64,000 nucleotides of DNA from Sulfurisphaera ohwakuensis (GTDB taxonomy: Archaea; Thermoproteota; Thermoprotei_A; Sulfolobales; Sulfolobaceae): contig NZ_CP045484.1 in assembly GCF_009729055.1 (NCBI RefSeq), positions 2,490,872-2,554,871 of the forward strand, given 5' to 3'. The position numbers and the translations under genes were made by a program. Under the pieces are notes generated by a model, which searched no databases, was not told the DNA's origin, and saw nothing but the letters and a program-made list of their open reading frames with translations. This document shows, one piece after another, positions 38,118-46,472 of the stretch. The first letter of the stretch is position 1; each line of letters begins with the position of its first letter.

Positions 38118-38203
38118 ACTATTTTTATGGCCAAAAAAACGTTATTAAATGTTTGTTTAATATCATAATAATAGTTATATACTAAAAACAAGATAATTTT
38201 ATT

Positions 38204-38968
38204 ATGTTTGAGATTGACTTAAGGGAAAATAGATTCCATAATTATGATGAACTAGCAAGGACTTTTAAGTGGAATGTTCCCTCTTATTTTAATATAGGAG
38301 AAGCAATATTAGATAGAAAAATTAAAGAAGGATTAGGAGATAACGTAGCTGTTTATTATGAGGATGAAGAGGGTAATCACTCTGTTTATACATTTTCACA
38401 ATTGAAAAAGCTCAGTGACTCTCTAATGACACTTTTGAAAGAAAATGGAGTGAAAAGTGGTGATGTAGTGGGTGTGTACTTACAACCTAGAGTTGAAGCT
38501 ATCATAAGCATTTTAACAATATATAGACTTGGAGCTATTACTTTATCTATTTCTCCATTAATGGGAGTAGATGCTGTAGAGTATAGAATAAGACAAAGCG
38601 GAGCGAAAGTCATAATAATGGAAGGTTCAAGAAAGGAAGTTAGAGAGAGGTTAAAAGATGTAACTAAGATAGTAGTTGATAGCGAAGCTGATAGAGAAAA
38701 TGAGATCGAATTTGACGATATCAAGAAAACTTCTGGAATATATGACGCTATAAATACTAGAAGTGAAGATCCCGCTCAACTTTTTTATACTTCGGGTAGT
38801 ACTGGTGCACCAAAAGGAGTTCTTCATGCTCATAGATTTTTATTAGGGCATATTCCAACTTATCAACTTTATTTCGAAATGACACCAAAAGAAGAAGACG
38901 TATTTTACACACCAGCTGACTGGGGATGGATAGGTGCTATAGGTGATGTACTATTACCCAGTTTATAA
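38204..38968 (+). pseudogene. Acyl-CoA synthetase, 5' part only (interrupted by a TnpB element)
   Basis: The N-terminal 254 residues of an AMP-forming acyl/acetyl-CoA synthetase: KWNVPSYFNIGEAILDR at the start, the phosphate-binding LFYTSGSTGAPKGVLHAHR at about 205-225, and ADWGWIGAIGDVLLPSL, after which intact proteins continue with YYG-type sequence. Here the frame stops at TAA and the TnpB element begins. Complete family members have 500-650 residues with the catalytic C-domain, absent here. I see no continuation after the element, so its 3' part was deleted as well. Confidence 0.82.
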
Positions 38969-38980
38969 AGTTTAGGGGTT

Positions 38981-39033
38981 CAAAGGGGGCGAAAAACCTC
39001 GCCTTTTAAGGCGGGGATGGATAGCCCCCTTTG
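38981..39033. repeat. Nested inverted repeat at the left end of the TnpB element
   Basis: CAAAGGGGGC (38981-38990) pairs perfectly with GCCCCCTTTG (39024-39033), and inside it CCTCGCCTT/AAGGCGGGG (38997-39016) forms a second stem. The inner stem resembles the GCGGGG hairpin at the element's other end, so it could be an element end recognised during transposition or a relic of an older omegaRNA end. Confidence 0.6.
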
Positions 39034-39071
39034 TAGAAATATTTTTTAATCCACTCTCGAACATTTTATTA

Positions 39072-40304
39072 ATGCCCAACGTAGGGTTCCGCTTTCGTGC
39101 GTATGCTGACGATCAAACAATTAGGGCGTTAAAAGCCCAGTTGAGGTTAGCATGTGAGATGTACAACACCCTACGCTGGGCAGATATCTATTTCTACCAA
39201 AGGGACGGAAAGGGTCTTACACAAACGGAGTTAAGACAGCTCGCTCTAGATCTAAGAAAGCAAGATAAGGAGTACCAACAACTCTACTCACAAGTAGTAC
39301 AGCAAATTGCCGATCGTTATTACGATGCTAGGGATAGGTTCTTCAAAGGTCTAGCACACTTTCCTAAGGAGAAGAAACCCCATAAGTACTACTCTCTTGT
39401 TTACCCACAAAGTGGATGGAAAATACTTGAGAGCAGGGAAATAAGGACTAAGAGTAGGAAGAATAAGAAGAAGCTGGTGTTATTGAGGTTATCAAATCTC
39501 GGCGTGTTTAAGGTCATTGTTCATAGGGACTTCCCGCTTGACAAAGTAAAGAGGGTGGTAGTTAAACTAACACGTTCAGAGAGAGTATATGTCTCCTTCA
39601 TGGTTGAAGGTGTTGGATTCTCTCAACTCCCAAAGACTGGTAAGGTAGTTGCAATAGATGTTGGGGTAGAGAAACTTCTAACCACGAGTGATGGATTCTA
39701 TTTCCCTAACTTGAGACCTTATGAGAGGGCACTTGAGAAGATAAGGAAACTCCACAAGGTTCTCTCGAGGAAAGAGTTCTTGTCGAAAAATTGGTTTAAA
39801 GCAAAAGTGAAGTTGGCTAGGGGTTATGAACACTTGAAGAACTTGAGACAAGACTTCTATATGAAGTTGGGTAAGTGGTTCGCACAACATTATGATGTTG
39901 TAGTAATGGAGGATATAGATGTTAAACAACTGGTGGAGGAGTCAGAAAGGAAGTTGAGGATGAGGTTATACGATGTTGCGTTCCATGAGTTGAAGAGAAT
40001 ACTAGAATATCAATTGGAAAAATATGGAAAGAAACTGTTGTTAATAAATCCAGCATATACTTCAAAGATGTGTGCTAAATGCGGGTACGTAAAGAAGGAG
40101 TTAACTTTGACTGACCGTGTGTTCAGCTGTCCTAAGTGCGGTTGGGTTACTGATCGTGACTATAACGCTTGCTTAAACATATTGAAGAGATCGGGGTGGG
40201 AGCAATCCTTAGTGCCTGTGGAGCTCCACCCTCTACCCGTAGCGAAAAGCTACGGGCAAGGTGGGGCTATGAAGCAGGAAGCTCCGCCCTTCAGGGCGGG
40301 GTAG
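39072..40304 (+). CDS. tnpB: TnpB RNA-guided nuclease (IS605-type)
   Basis: A 410-residue TnpB, full length. The N-terminal wedge/REC part (~1-190) is followed by a split RuvC domain with [17 protein letters not shown] (Asp), [12 protein letters not shown] (Glu) and a zinc finger CAKCGY ... CPKCGW, then [12 protein letters not shown] (Asp). All catalytic residues are present, so it is probably active. TnpB proteins cut DNA guided by an RNA from the element's 3' end. The last ~35 codons overlap that RNA's predicted scaffold. The gene stands alone, without tnpA. Confidence 0.92.
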   Translation: MPNVGFRFRAYADDQTIRALKAQLRLACEMYNTLRWADIYFYQRDGKGLTQTELRQLALDLRKQDKEYQQLYSQVVQQIADRYYDARDRFFKGLAHFPKEKKPHKYYSLVYPQSGWKILESREIRTKSRKNKKKLVLLRLSNLGVFKVIVHRDFPLDKVKRVVVKLTRSERVYVSFMVEGVGFSQLPKTGKVVAIDVGVEKLLTTSDGFYFPNLRPYERALEKIRKLHKVLSRKEFLSKNWFKAKVKLARGYEHLKNLRQDFYMKLGKWFAQHYDVVVMEDIDVKQLVEESERKLRMRLYDVAFHELKRILEYQLEKYGKKLLLINPAYTSKMCAKCGYVKKELTLTDRVFSCPKCGWVTDRDYNACLNILKRSGWEQSLVPVELHPLPVAKSYGQGGAMKQEAPPFRAG

Positions 40305-40309
40305 CTCAC
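40190..40309 (+). ncRNA. Probable omegaRNA scaffold at the 3' end of tnpB
   Basis: The end of tnpB and following bases hold CCCGTAGC-GAAAA-GCTACGGG (40236-40256), enclosed by GCTCCACC/GGTGGGGC, and a terminal CCGCCCT/AGGGCGG hairpin (40284-40299), then GTAGCTCAC. TnpB systems take their guide from the bases immediately after the element's right end; here those would start near TTTTAAGAAAAGCC (40310 on). Start and guide are inferred from known TnpB biology. Confidence 0.6.
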
Positions 40310-40411
40310 TTTTAAGAAAAGCCTAAATTTAACAAGGAAAAATTAGTATGAGGATTTCTGCACCGGTAGCTACTTAAAAATTTATTTTATTGTTAGAAAG
40401 TATCCTTTGAG

Positions 40412-40669
40412 ATGGATAAGAAAATTTACGATGAAATAATTAAGCCTTTTGGTTCTTATGAAAGATTTAAGAAGAGGGTAGATGATATAAAGGCTGAGAT
40501 AGAAATCAAGAAGAGGACTGGTAAAACGTCTGAAGAGATTTTCTTAGAACTTTATGAAATATGGGAGAAAGAATACCTTAAAGCATTTAACGGCGATGTA
40601 AACAAAGCAAGAGAACATTTAATGAAGGTGAGAGAATGGAGAAGATCTCTGAGGCCCTACAGAGGTTAG
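40412..40669 (+). CDS. Small helical protein paired with a nucleotidyltransferase
   Basis: An 85-residue, strongly charged, all-helical protein (MDKKIYDEIIKPFGSYERF ... KVREWRRSLRPYRG). Its 3' end overlaps the following nucleotidyltransferase by 34 nt, an arrangement typical of toxin-antitoxin pairs in which a small partner precedes an MNT/AbiEii-like enzyme. I do not recognise a named family. The antitoxin or accessory role is inference from size and coupling. Confidence 0.6.
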   Translation: MDKKIYDEIIKPFGSYERFKKRVDDIKAEIEIKKRTGKTSEEIFLELYEIWEKEYLKAFNGDVNKAREHLMKVREWRRSLRPYRG

Positions 40670-41178
40670 TAGAAGCGTTAGAGAAAGCTAATTGTAAATA
40701 CGTAATAGTAGGAGGTTTAGTTGCAATTCATTATGGTAGAAACAGAGTAACTCAAGATATTGATGTAGTTGTAGATACCGATAAAGTAGAACTACTTGTC
40801 TCGTCGCTAAAGGATGAAGGTTTTGAGTTTTCGGAGCGTGAGTTATTAGAGGCTTTTAAAGAGAGGGGTAGAGTTACGCTATTTTTCCCCGAAGATGTCT
40901 TTTTTCATGTTGATTTGAAATTTGCTAAGGACGAACTTGATTACGAAGTCCTTAATGGAAGGATTAGAGGAGAACTTTTAGGAATCCACTGTTGGATTGA
41001 AAGTAAGGAAGATATCGTAGTGGCTAAACTTATCTATGGTAGTAGCCAGGATGAAGAGGATGTTATCGCGATACTGTTAAATCACGGCTTAAGCGAAGGG
41101 CTAAAAGAAAAAGCTAAAAAGTTCGGGGTTTACGATAAATTATGCGGAATTGCTGAAATGATAGGGTTAGCATGTTAA
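40636..41178 (+). CDS. Nucleotidyltransferase (AbiEii/MNT-like)
   Basis: A 180-residue nucleotidyltransferase-fold protein. YVIVGGLVAIHYGRNRVTQDIDVVVDTDKV carries the GG/GS helix and the paired Asp (DxD) of the active site, and a third acidic position is likely in VFFHVDLKF. LGIHCWIESKEDIVVAKLIYG resembles the family's C-terminal helix. Such proteins modify RNA or proteins in AbiE- or HEPN-MNT-type toxin-antitoxin systems. The ATG is inside the upstream 85-residue gene. Its direct biochemical target is unknown. Confidence 0.75.
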   Translation: MEKISEALQRLVEALEKANCKYVIVGGLVAIHYGRNRVTQDIDVVVDTDKVELLVSSLKDEGFEFSERELLEAFKERGRVTLFFPEDVFFHVDLKFAKDELDYEVLNGRIRGELLGIHCWIESKEDIVVAKLIYGSSQDEEDVIAILLNHGLSEGLKEKAKKFGVYDKLCGIAEMIGLAC

Positions 41179-41368
41179 CAGAATTGCAAAATTAAAGATA
41201 AGTGTCACTTCTGTTAGGTAAGAAGATATTAAATAAATCTCGTAAAAATTCGTTAATAAATTATGTATAACATAACCTTAATTTCAATTAACGATACTGA
41301 CTATAAAACGTAATTTTAATCTTAACAAAAAGTTCACTATCAGTTACAGCTCTTAGAATTAACTTGGC

Positions 41369-41887
41369 TTAAGAACTCATTTCTTTTTCTGCAATTTTAT
41401 AATGTTGTTCGATTTCTTCATCCCAGTAATCCTTAAATAATTCCCTTACATTAGTAAGAATATCTTTGGCTAACTGAAGAATATCTCTTACCGCTTCTTC
41501 TCTGTCTGAGTAGTCGCTTGCTCCTTTATATAGTCCATTATAAGCATATCTATGTAGTTCAAGAGCAGTAGAAGTTAAATGATTCACTTTATACCCTAAC
41601 TCTTCAAGTCTTTGTGAAATTCCTTTTAATCCAGTAGTTGGAGCGAGGAAGCCAGATTTATAGTACCACTCTTTTTCTTTTTCGTCTCTGGGCATTTTTT
41701 CTAAGTTCATGACTGTTAAAGCGCTTATTAATGCCTTCCATGAAAGGAAAATCTTACTTGCCGAGTTCCTACTGAATCCCTCTTTAAGGAGTTTTAAAGC
41801 TAAGGCTAGTTCATCTAAGCTTTCGATTACTCTGATTTTTATATAGGCATTTCTATGCTTCTCAATTTTTGGTATTTTTGTCTCCAT
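41369..41887 (-). CDS. PaREP1/HEPN-like family protein
   Basis: A 172-residue all-helical protein (from METKIPKIEKH) resembling the PaREP1 family, expanded in Pyrobaculum and Sulfolobales: LDELALALKLLKEGFSRNSASKIFLSWKALISALTVMNLEK, followed by a helix ending in EELGYKVNHLTSTALELHRYAYNG. The family is HEPN-like and often linked with toxin-antitoxin loci. The frame is open to 41926, but the first 13 residues are hydrophobic and atypical. It stands alone in an accessory stretch. Confidence 0.72.
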   Translation of the reverse strand: METKIPKIEKHRNAYIKIRVIESLDELALALKLLKEGFSRNSASKIFLSWKALISALTVMNLEKMPRDEKEKEWYYKSGFLAPTTGLKGISQRLEELGYKVNHLTSTALELHRYAYNGLYKGASDYSDREEAVRDILQLAKDILTNVRELFKDYWDEEIEQHYKIAEKEMSS

Positions 41888-42287
41888 ACAATAATATGAT
41901 ACTTGAAGGATTAAAAAGAACAGCAACTTAGTTATTATAGTTGGATTAGTTATACAAAGAAATTCACATAGCTATTAGATTACTTTAGTTTATTATATCT
42001 CGTTGTAGATTCATAACATAATTCTCAAAAAGAGCATGATTTCTTCATACAGATACATATTTCAAAGCATTCTAACAATCCCTAACATTATAGGAGTAAT
42101 ATTTAACATATATGAGTGGCCTTAGTGGTATTAAAAGCAAGGGAATTCCTAAGCTGATAACATTATTCTCTCTATAGGAGATTTAACGTTAATTTCGTAT
42201 AAACTAAATTTATGACAAAGAGAAGCCAGGATATCTCTTAATTAAAATAAAGTCGATTTTTTAAACTTTAAAAACTTTAATTATCTT
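41888..42287. other. 400-bp stretch without a recognised gene
   Basis: No coding frame of useful length, RNA-like G+C peak or repeat was recognised. The last ~30 bp are AT-rich and include the probable promoter of the gene at 42288 (TTTTTTAAACTTTAAAAAC). Confidence 0.5.
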
Positions 42288-42713
42288 ATGAGAAAAATAT
42301 ATTTTATAATACCTATAGTTATTCTGATTGTAGGTCTCATTCCATTGCTTATTACTCATGTTAAAGAAAGCAGTAGCGGAACTGTATATATAATAGGGAA
42401 CGTAAAAGTTGGACAATCAAAAATTCCCATTGAGCAAAAATTAGGTATAAACGCTACAGAATACATAAATTTAACCGCTAAAAATAGCGGGAAAGAAGCT
42501 ATTGCTATATGTTATATACGGCAAGGAGATACTACAATCCCAGGTTATAATATTACTGTAATAGTTAACGGGAGTGAAGAATATGGCTCATCTATTCCAC
42601 CTGGGATAAATAACCTTACTTTGCTAATCCTTGGCTACAAGATAGAAGAGAACACTACTGCTGCATATATGTACTTAGGTAATGGTCAACTGTTGGAATT
42701 AAACTTTTCATAA
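42288..42713 (+). CDS. Small membrane-anchored extracytoplasmic protein
   Basis: A 141-residue protein with an N-terminal hydrophobic helix (about residues 5-24, signal anchor) and a beta-rich outer domain with several Asn glycosylation sequons (NAT, NLT, NIT, NGS, NTT). The fold resembles the small secreted immunoglobulin-like proteins common in Sulfolobales, an impression only. No family name is recognised. It precedes an MFS transporter on the same strand by 114 bp. Confidence 0.55.
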   Translation: MRKIYFIIPIVILIVGLIPLLITHVKESSSGTVYIIGNVKVGQSKIPIEQKLGINATEYINLTAKNSGKEAIAICYIRQGDTTIPGYNITVIVNGSEEYGSSIPPGINNLTLLILGYKIEENTTAAYMYLGNGQLLELNFS

Positions 42714-42827
42714 AAAGTGTATTAAATCTATCATATTCATCAAGATAATTGTTCAAATTTAAAAACAATAATATATACTACGTATTCTAAGTTTATATTT
42801 TAGTAAACTTACTTATACTTGACCAGT

Positions 42828-43868
42828 ATGAGCTTAAACAAACACTCAATTGCCCTTACATCAGTTATATCATACACTTTGGCAACTTATGTATTAGTTG
42901 CACCAGCATTTACAGTAAACCAATTTACTTTACCTCAATGGTTATCATTTTTAATAGTATCTATACCGTTTGGCGGAAGAGTAATAGGCTCATTATTATA
43001 TCAGAGATTAGTTTCAACGCTTGGGTCTAGGTTAACTTATTTAATTTCAATTATTGCATTAGGGCTTTTTTCTTTAGGTAGCAGTATAAGCGTCTTAGGA
43101 TTACTGATACCTTTGAGATTATTAGTGGGAATTGCATTTGGAATAGCTACATCACTAGCTGTTGAACAAGCAATGAGAAGCGGGAATAAGATAATAATTG
43201 CACTAACTATGAGCGGTTGGGCATTTGGTTGGATAATGGGGGCATTTTCCTATTTAACATTACAAAATTGGAGCCTAATTGCCATCTCCGGGATAATTAC
43301 TATACCTTTCTCGTTACTGTATAAAGGTTTGTTAAACTTTAAAGTAGAAGAAGATAAGTTCTCCTTACCTTCAGTGTCGTCAATCTTAATTTTCTTCTTT
43401 TCCTTTGAACCAGCATTTGCGTTACAATTAGCTCCTTCAATAGTTGAAGATGAAGGCGGAATTAGCTGGCTAATTCTAGGATATATAGTTTCAATACCAA
43501 TGTATATATTAATGCCAACAATTTCGAGATTTTTAGGTGAAACTAGAACTGCTATAATATACACTTCAGTTTCAGCTATAAGCGGAGTTTTATTCTTCAT
43601 TACTTCATTGCCTTATATTTTAGTAATTTTCACAGCATTTGGATTAGGAATGAATGCTATCGCTCCAAGGCTGGCCTCAGTATATGGAGCAACTGCAAGA
43701 AGTATAGGAATAGCTTTAAATACAGCAGCATTAGGAGGAGTTGTTGTACCAGTGGTTGCTTCGTTAAATATTAAAATTATAGCCTCGCTGTTCACCGCAA
43801 TTTCAATGGTGATACTACTAGTTATGGCTGTGAGAAAGAGAAATGCAATTTACGTTGAAGTTAGTTAA
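42828..43868 (+). CDS. MFS transporter
   Basis: Polytopic permease (346 aa, about 11 helices), shorter than the usual 12-helix MFS protein. The loop after helix 2 reads FGGRVIGSLLYQRLVSTLGSRLTYL, a degenerate form of the family's GxLaDrxGrr motif, and AFGLGMNAIAPRLASVYG resembles helix 10. The substrate is unknown. The ATG at 42828 is preferred to a TTG 9 nt upstream; a TATA-like GTTTATATTTTAG is 20-37 bp upstream. Confidence 0.78.
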   Translation: MSLNKHSIALTSVISYTLATYVLVAPAFTVNQFTLPQWLSFLIVSIPFGGRVIGSLLYQRLVSTLGSRLTYLISIIALGLFSLGSSISVLGLLIPLRLLVGIAFGIATSLAVEQAMRSGNKIIIALTMSGWAFGWIMGAFSYLTLQNWSLIAISGIITIPFSLLYKGLLNFKVEEDKFSLPSVSSILIFFFSFEPAFALQLAPSIVEDEGGISWLILGYIVSIPMYILMPTISRFLGETRTAIIYTSVSAISGVLFFITSLPYILVIFTAFGLGMNAIAPRLASVYGATARSIGIALNTAALGGVVVPVVASLNIKIIASLFTAISMVILLVMAVRKRNAIYVEVS

Positions 43869-44162
43869 AGATCTTGTCAGCTCACAATTTAATAATAAAA
43901 AACATTATCCGATTATAATTCAGAATCTTCTAACTGGCTTTAAACCTTAATTCACCTTTATTCTTAATCAATGCAATAAATGCTCAGTAAATAGAAATAG
44001 ACACTATATTTTCATTGTTTTCTTAGCATTTCAGCTAAGAATTTAGTTAATAACTCGAATAACCCAACTATAAAGCAGTATAAGTATATTTCCAAGACAT
44101 GCATTAGCTTAATACTTTCATGATATTAAAGGCTTTAATATTACATATATGTATACTTCATT

Positions 44163-44379
44163 ATGGTTAAGTTAACAAGAAAGTTTCAGATAACTATACC
44201 TAAAAGAAGTTAGGGAGAAAATTAATTTAAAGCCCAATGAGGAGTTTGAAGTTATAGTATTAAATGATAGTGAGATTTTACTAAGAAGGAAGGCTAAGAA
44301 TCCGTTAGAAGTTCTTATTGGTAAAGGGGAAAGAGAAGAAATTCTACCAGAGAAAGTTGATGAGCTAAGCGAAGAATAA
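44163..44379 (+). pseudogene. Frameshifted AbrB/VapB-type antitoxin
   Basis: The frame starts MVKLTRKFQITIPK and breaks by one extra A in a run of four A's; in the next frame it continues EVREKINLKPNEEFEVIVLNDSEILLRRK to a TAA at 44377. The swapped-hairpin AbrB domain is unmistakable. A degenerate PIN toxin follows. The pair was a VapBC module now inactive. The preceding 294 bp (43869-44162) contain no gene. Confidence 0.78.
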
Positions 44380-44380
44380 A

Positions 44381-44590
44381 TTATATTTTTGTAGATTGTA
44401 ATATATTATTAGTAAGGCAAATATTATATCTTTAAAAATAGAGAATATTTACTATAGGAGTATTATAGCTTGAAGAGCTTAGTAAAGAGAGTTTGAGATG
44501 CTAAATTTAGCTAGAAAGAGTTCATAGGCTCACTATTAAGGGCTAAATTATAAAGAATAATTGACTACAATAGGAGTGAGGTACAAACGG
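44381..44590 (+). pseudogene. Degenerate VapC (PIN domain) relic
   Basis: Directly after the VapB relic, NYIFVDCNILLVRQ resembles the first strand of a PIN toxin with its catalytic Asp. Further fragments in shifted frames (NIISLKIENIYYRSIIA, LEELSKESLRC) are compatible with VapC. At least three frame breaks are present. Assignment rests on position and the first motif. Confidence 0.5.
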
Positions 44591-44596
44591 AATATT

Positions 44597-45103
44597 CTAC
44601 GTAAACTCTCTTCTTCTAAATATAAAGTAAATTCTACATGGAAGAGAAATTGCTACAGGCTTCCATGGAATTACATGTTTAGGTGGAGCCAATTTTTCTT
44701 CATAAAATTCTTCAACTCTTAGAATTCTCTTATCATGATTATATAGTTCTAGATACGGAAGCATTAGTTGAAGCTCATAAGCAAATGAAACTGAAGGAAA
44801 ACTTAAGTGTTGAAAATATTCTCTACTCAATTCTAAATGAGAATCTATAAAACCATCTGGGTAAATCCTCACATGTATTTCCCAAACTCCTATCTTCTTA
44901 GATAGAGAGTATTTTTCACCCTTTCTTATTTCTAAAAGAGTTTCCTTAAAACCAGATTCTTTTAAGTCTCTTAGAAGCCTTTTAATATCATTTGTATAAA
45001 GCCTTAAGTTACCCTCCGCCTTTACGTAATCTTTAGACAAAATCTCAGAAGTACCATCATCATAAATTACCTTTTTAGGTAGTCTAATGCTTATTTCGTC
45101 CAT
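44597..45103 (-). CDS. Uncharacterised protein
   Basis: A 168-residue protein (MDEISIRLPKKVIYDDGTSEILSKDYV...) without a recognised family. It is predicted soluble with alternating strands and helices; the central WEIHVRIYPDGFIDSHLELSREYFQH looks like a beta-hairpin/helix unit. It lies in the toxin-antitoxin-rich zone next to the VapBC relic, on the opposite strand. A TATA-like TTATATTATTT is just upstream. It may be restricted to Sulfolobales. Confidence 0.55.
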   Translation of the reverse strand: MDEISIRLPKKVIYDDGTSEILSKDYVKAEGNLRLYTNDIKRLLRDLKESGFKETLLEIRKGEKYSLSKKIGVWEIHVRIYPDGFIDSHLELSREYFQHLSFPSVSFAYELQLMLPYLELYNHDKRILRVEEFYEEKLAPPKHVIPWKPVAISLPCRIYFIFRRREFT

Positions 45104-45562
45104 ATTATTTAAATTTGTATATCTTATTTATATTATTTAAAAAGAACTACATAATGCCACCGCTTAATTTTTCTTACTAATAATGTGTGCAGAAATATTA
45201 TGTGAGACTAGTCCTTTATAGAGATCTATTTAATGTCAGCCGATCAAGGAACTGAACTAGCATTTGTATTTATTATTGAGAAAATAATCAACAAACCTTA
45301 AATCTTCCCGATTGTTCTTAATTATATTTTCTGAGGTTTTAAAGGGCAAGTACTTTTCCTTATAATTTGAAGGCTTATTGTTTCCCTTTAAACTATGACC
45401 TAGTATAAGTTATTTGAAGTCACGTACCTTTAAATACGGGCTTCGATATCACTCTGTAAAGTATTTTTGGACTGTAAAGAGCAAGCTCTTTTCCATAATT
45501 TATAATTGAGTAATTATAGATTAGAAATATGATTACTCTTTAAACCACAACTAAGTATGGAG
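45104..45562. other. 459-bp stretch with a faint degenerate duplication
   Basis: No gene recognised. The segments near 45341-45415 and 45477-45565 resemble each other (AAAGGGCAAGTACTTTTCC / AAAGAGCAAGCTCTTTTCC, later CTTTAAACTATGAC / CTTTAAACCACAAC). The second copy runs into the HEPN gene's 3' end, so an old partial duplication is possible. Confidence 0.35.
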
Positions 45563-45994
45563 CTATTTGATGAGTTTTTTAACATATTCATAAACACTAT
45601 CGCACATATTAATAGCACTCTCCGCCTCAAATTTTGAATATAATTCCTCTGGAGTAGCACCTGTTTCCTCATCCCCGTACATAGCAGGCTCTCTTTCATT
45701 TCTTAAAACTTTAGAATAATATGCAAACTCATCTATTTTTTCTTGAAACCATTGAGGAAATCTGCTTTTCTCTTTCCTAAGTATATATCCGACATCATGA
45801 AGCTTAGGAGGTTCTACACCAACATATCTTAATGACGCTTTAAGAAGTAATTCTACAGCTTCTTGACATTGTCTAACCGTATAGGGATAATTGCCTTCAT
45901 TTAATGCCTCTTTTGCATGTTTTATCCTCTCTTCAGCTTGTCTGACATAAGATCTAGCAAGATTATCATTATTCAAGAAATCACCCGAAATCAA
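45563..45994 (-). CDS. HEPN-domain protein (HEPN-MNT pair)
   Basis: All-helical HEPN protein (up to 143 aa): LARSYVRQAEERIKHAKEALNEGNYPYTVRQCQEAVELLLKASLRYVG is the classic first half, and RNEREPAMYGDEETG is the variant conserved motif of MNT-associated HEPN proteins. It is the probable toxin/RNase-like partner of the nucleotidyltransferase encoded just upstream. The start is TTG at 45994, overlapping the MNT stop by 14 nt; a TTG at 45976 is an alternative. All features fit a HEPN-MNT module. Confidence 0.8.
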   Translation of the reverse strand: MISGDFLNNDNLARSYVRQAEERIKHAKEALNEGNYPYTVRQCQEAVELLLKASLRYVGVEPPKLHDVGYILRKEKSRFPQWFQEKIDEFAYYSKVLRNEREPAMYGDEETGATPEELYSKFEAESAINMCDSVYEYVKKLIK

Positions 45995-46472
45995 TTATTT
46001 CTCCAGGCTTGTAATCCTTCTTCCTCCAATACCATACCTTTTTAGATAACCAAACCCTTTCGAAACCTAACTTCTGTAATTTTTCCCTAGTTTCATCTAG
46101 TACCCTTCTAAAGAAGTTATCCTTATCATAAAGGATTACCGCATCTTCGGTCATATCCATGTAAAGAGGAGAAAATTTTACTGCTTCTTCTGGGGTTTTA
46201 ATAATAGGAGAAAAAGTCACGTAGTATCCTTCATCCATAAGTCTTTCGATTTCACTCTCCATTTTACTCTCAACTTTTACAAAGAGCATTATCCTTTCAG
46301 TTAACGTTCTAGGTAGATCCTTTATAACTAGAAGTAAATCTATATCACTGTCTTTCCTATTATCTCCCCTAGCCACACTCCCGTAAACTACTACAGAAAT
46401 TAACTTATCTCCGAATTCTTGTAAGAGTAGATTAGTTAGCTTCTCTAGCAAGCTCTTATAAGGCTCATTCAC
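45981..46472 (-). CDS. Minimal nucleotidyltransferase (MNT) of a HEPN-MNT pair
   Basis: A 163-residue nucleotidyltransferase. VVVYGSVARGDNRKDSDIDLLLVIKDL (about residues 24-50) contains GS-x(10)-DxD, the active-site signature, and a third acidic residue is probable in the following strands. In characterised HEPN-MNT pairs the MNT enzyme neutralises the HEPN toxin by nucleotidylation. It overlaps the HEPN gene downstream. The C-terminal WYWRKKDYKPGEIIDFG is helical and basic. Confidence 0.82.
   Translation of the reverse strand: MNEPYKSLLEKLTNLLLQEFGDKLISVVVYGSVARGDNRKDSDIDLLLVIKDLPRTLTERIMLFVKVESKMESEIERLMDEGYYVTFSPIIKTPEEAVKFSPLYMDMTEDAVILYDKDNFFRRVLDETREKLQKLGFERVWLSKKVWYWRKKDYKPGEIIDFG

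Larger units (their letters stand above)
38970..40309 (+). mobile_element. Orphan IS605-type element carrying only tnpB
   Basis: A G+C-rich island of about 1.34 kb. It has a nested hairpin at its left end, an intact tnpB, and a hairpin series with GGGCGGGGTAGCTCAC at its right end, the usual ending of TnpB-only IS605/IS1341 elements in Sulfolobales. No tnpA (HUH transposase) is present. The left edge follows CAGTTTAT in the acyl-CoA synthetase; boundaries are approximate. Confidence 0.72.

Noticed and set aside
38981-39033. Nested hairpin interpreted as a bacterial-type terminator
   Set aside because: Archaeal termination relies on T-tracts rather than such hairpins, and the structure coincides with the left end of the TnpB element.
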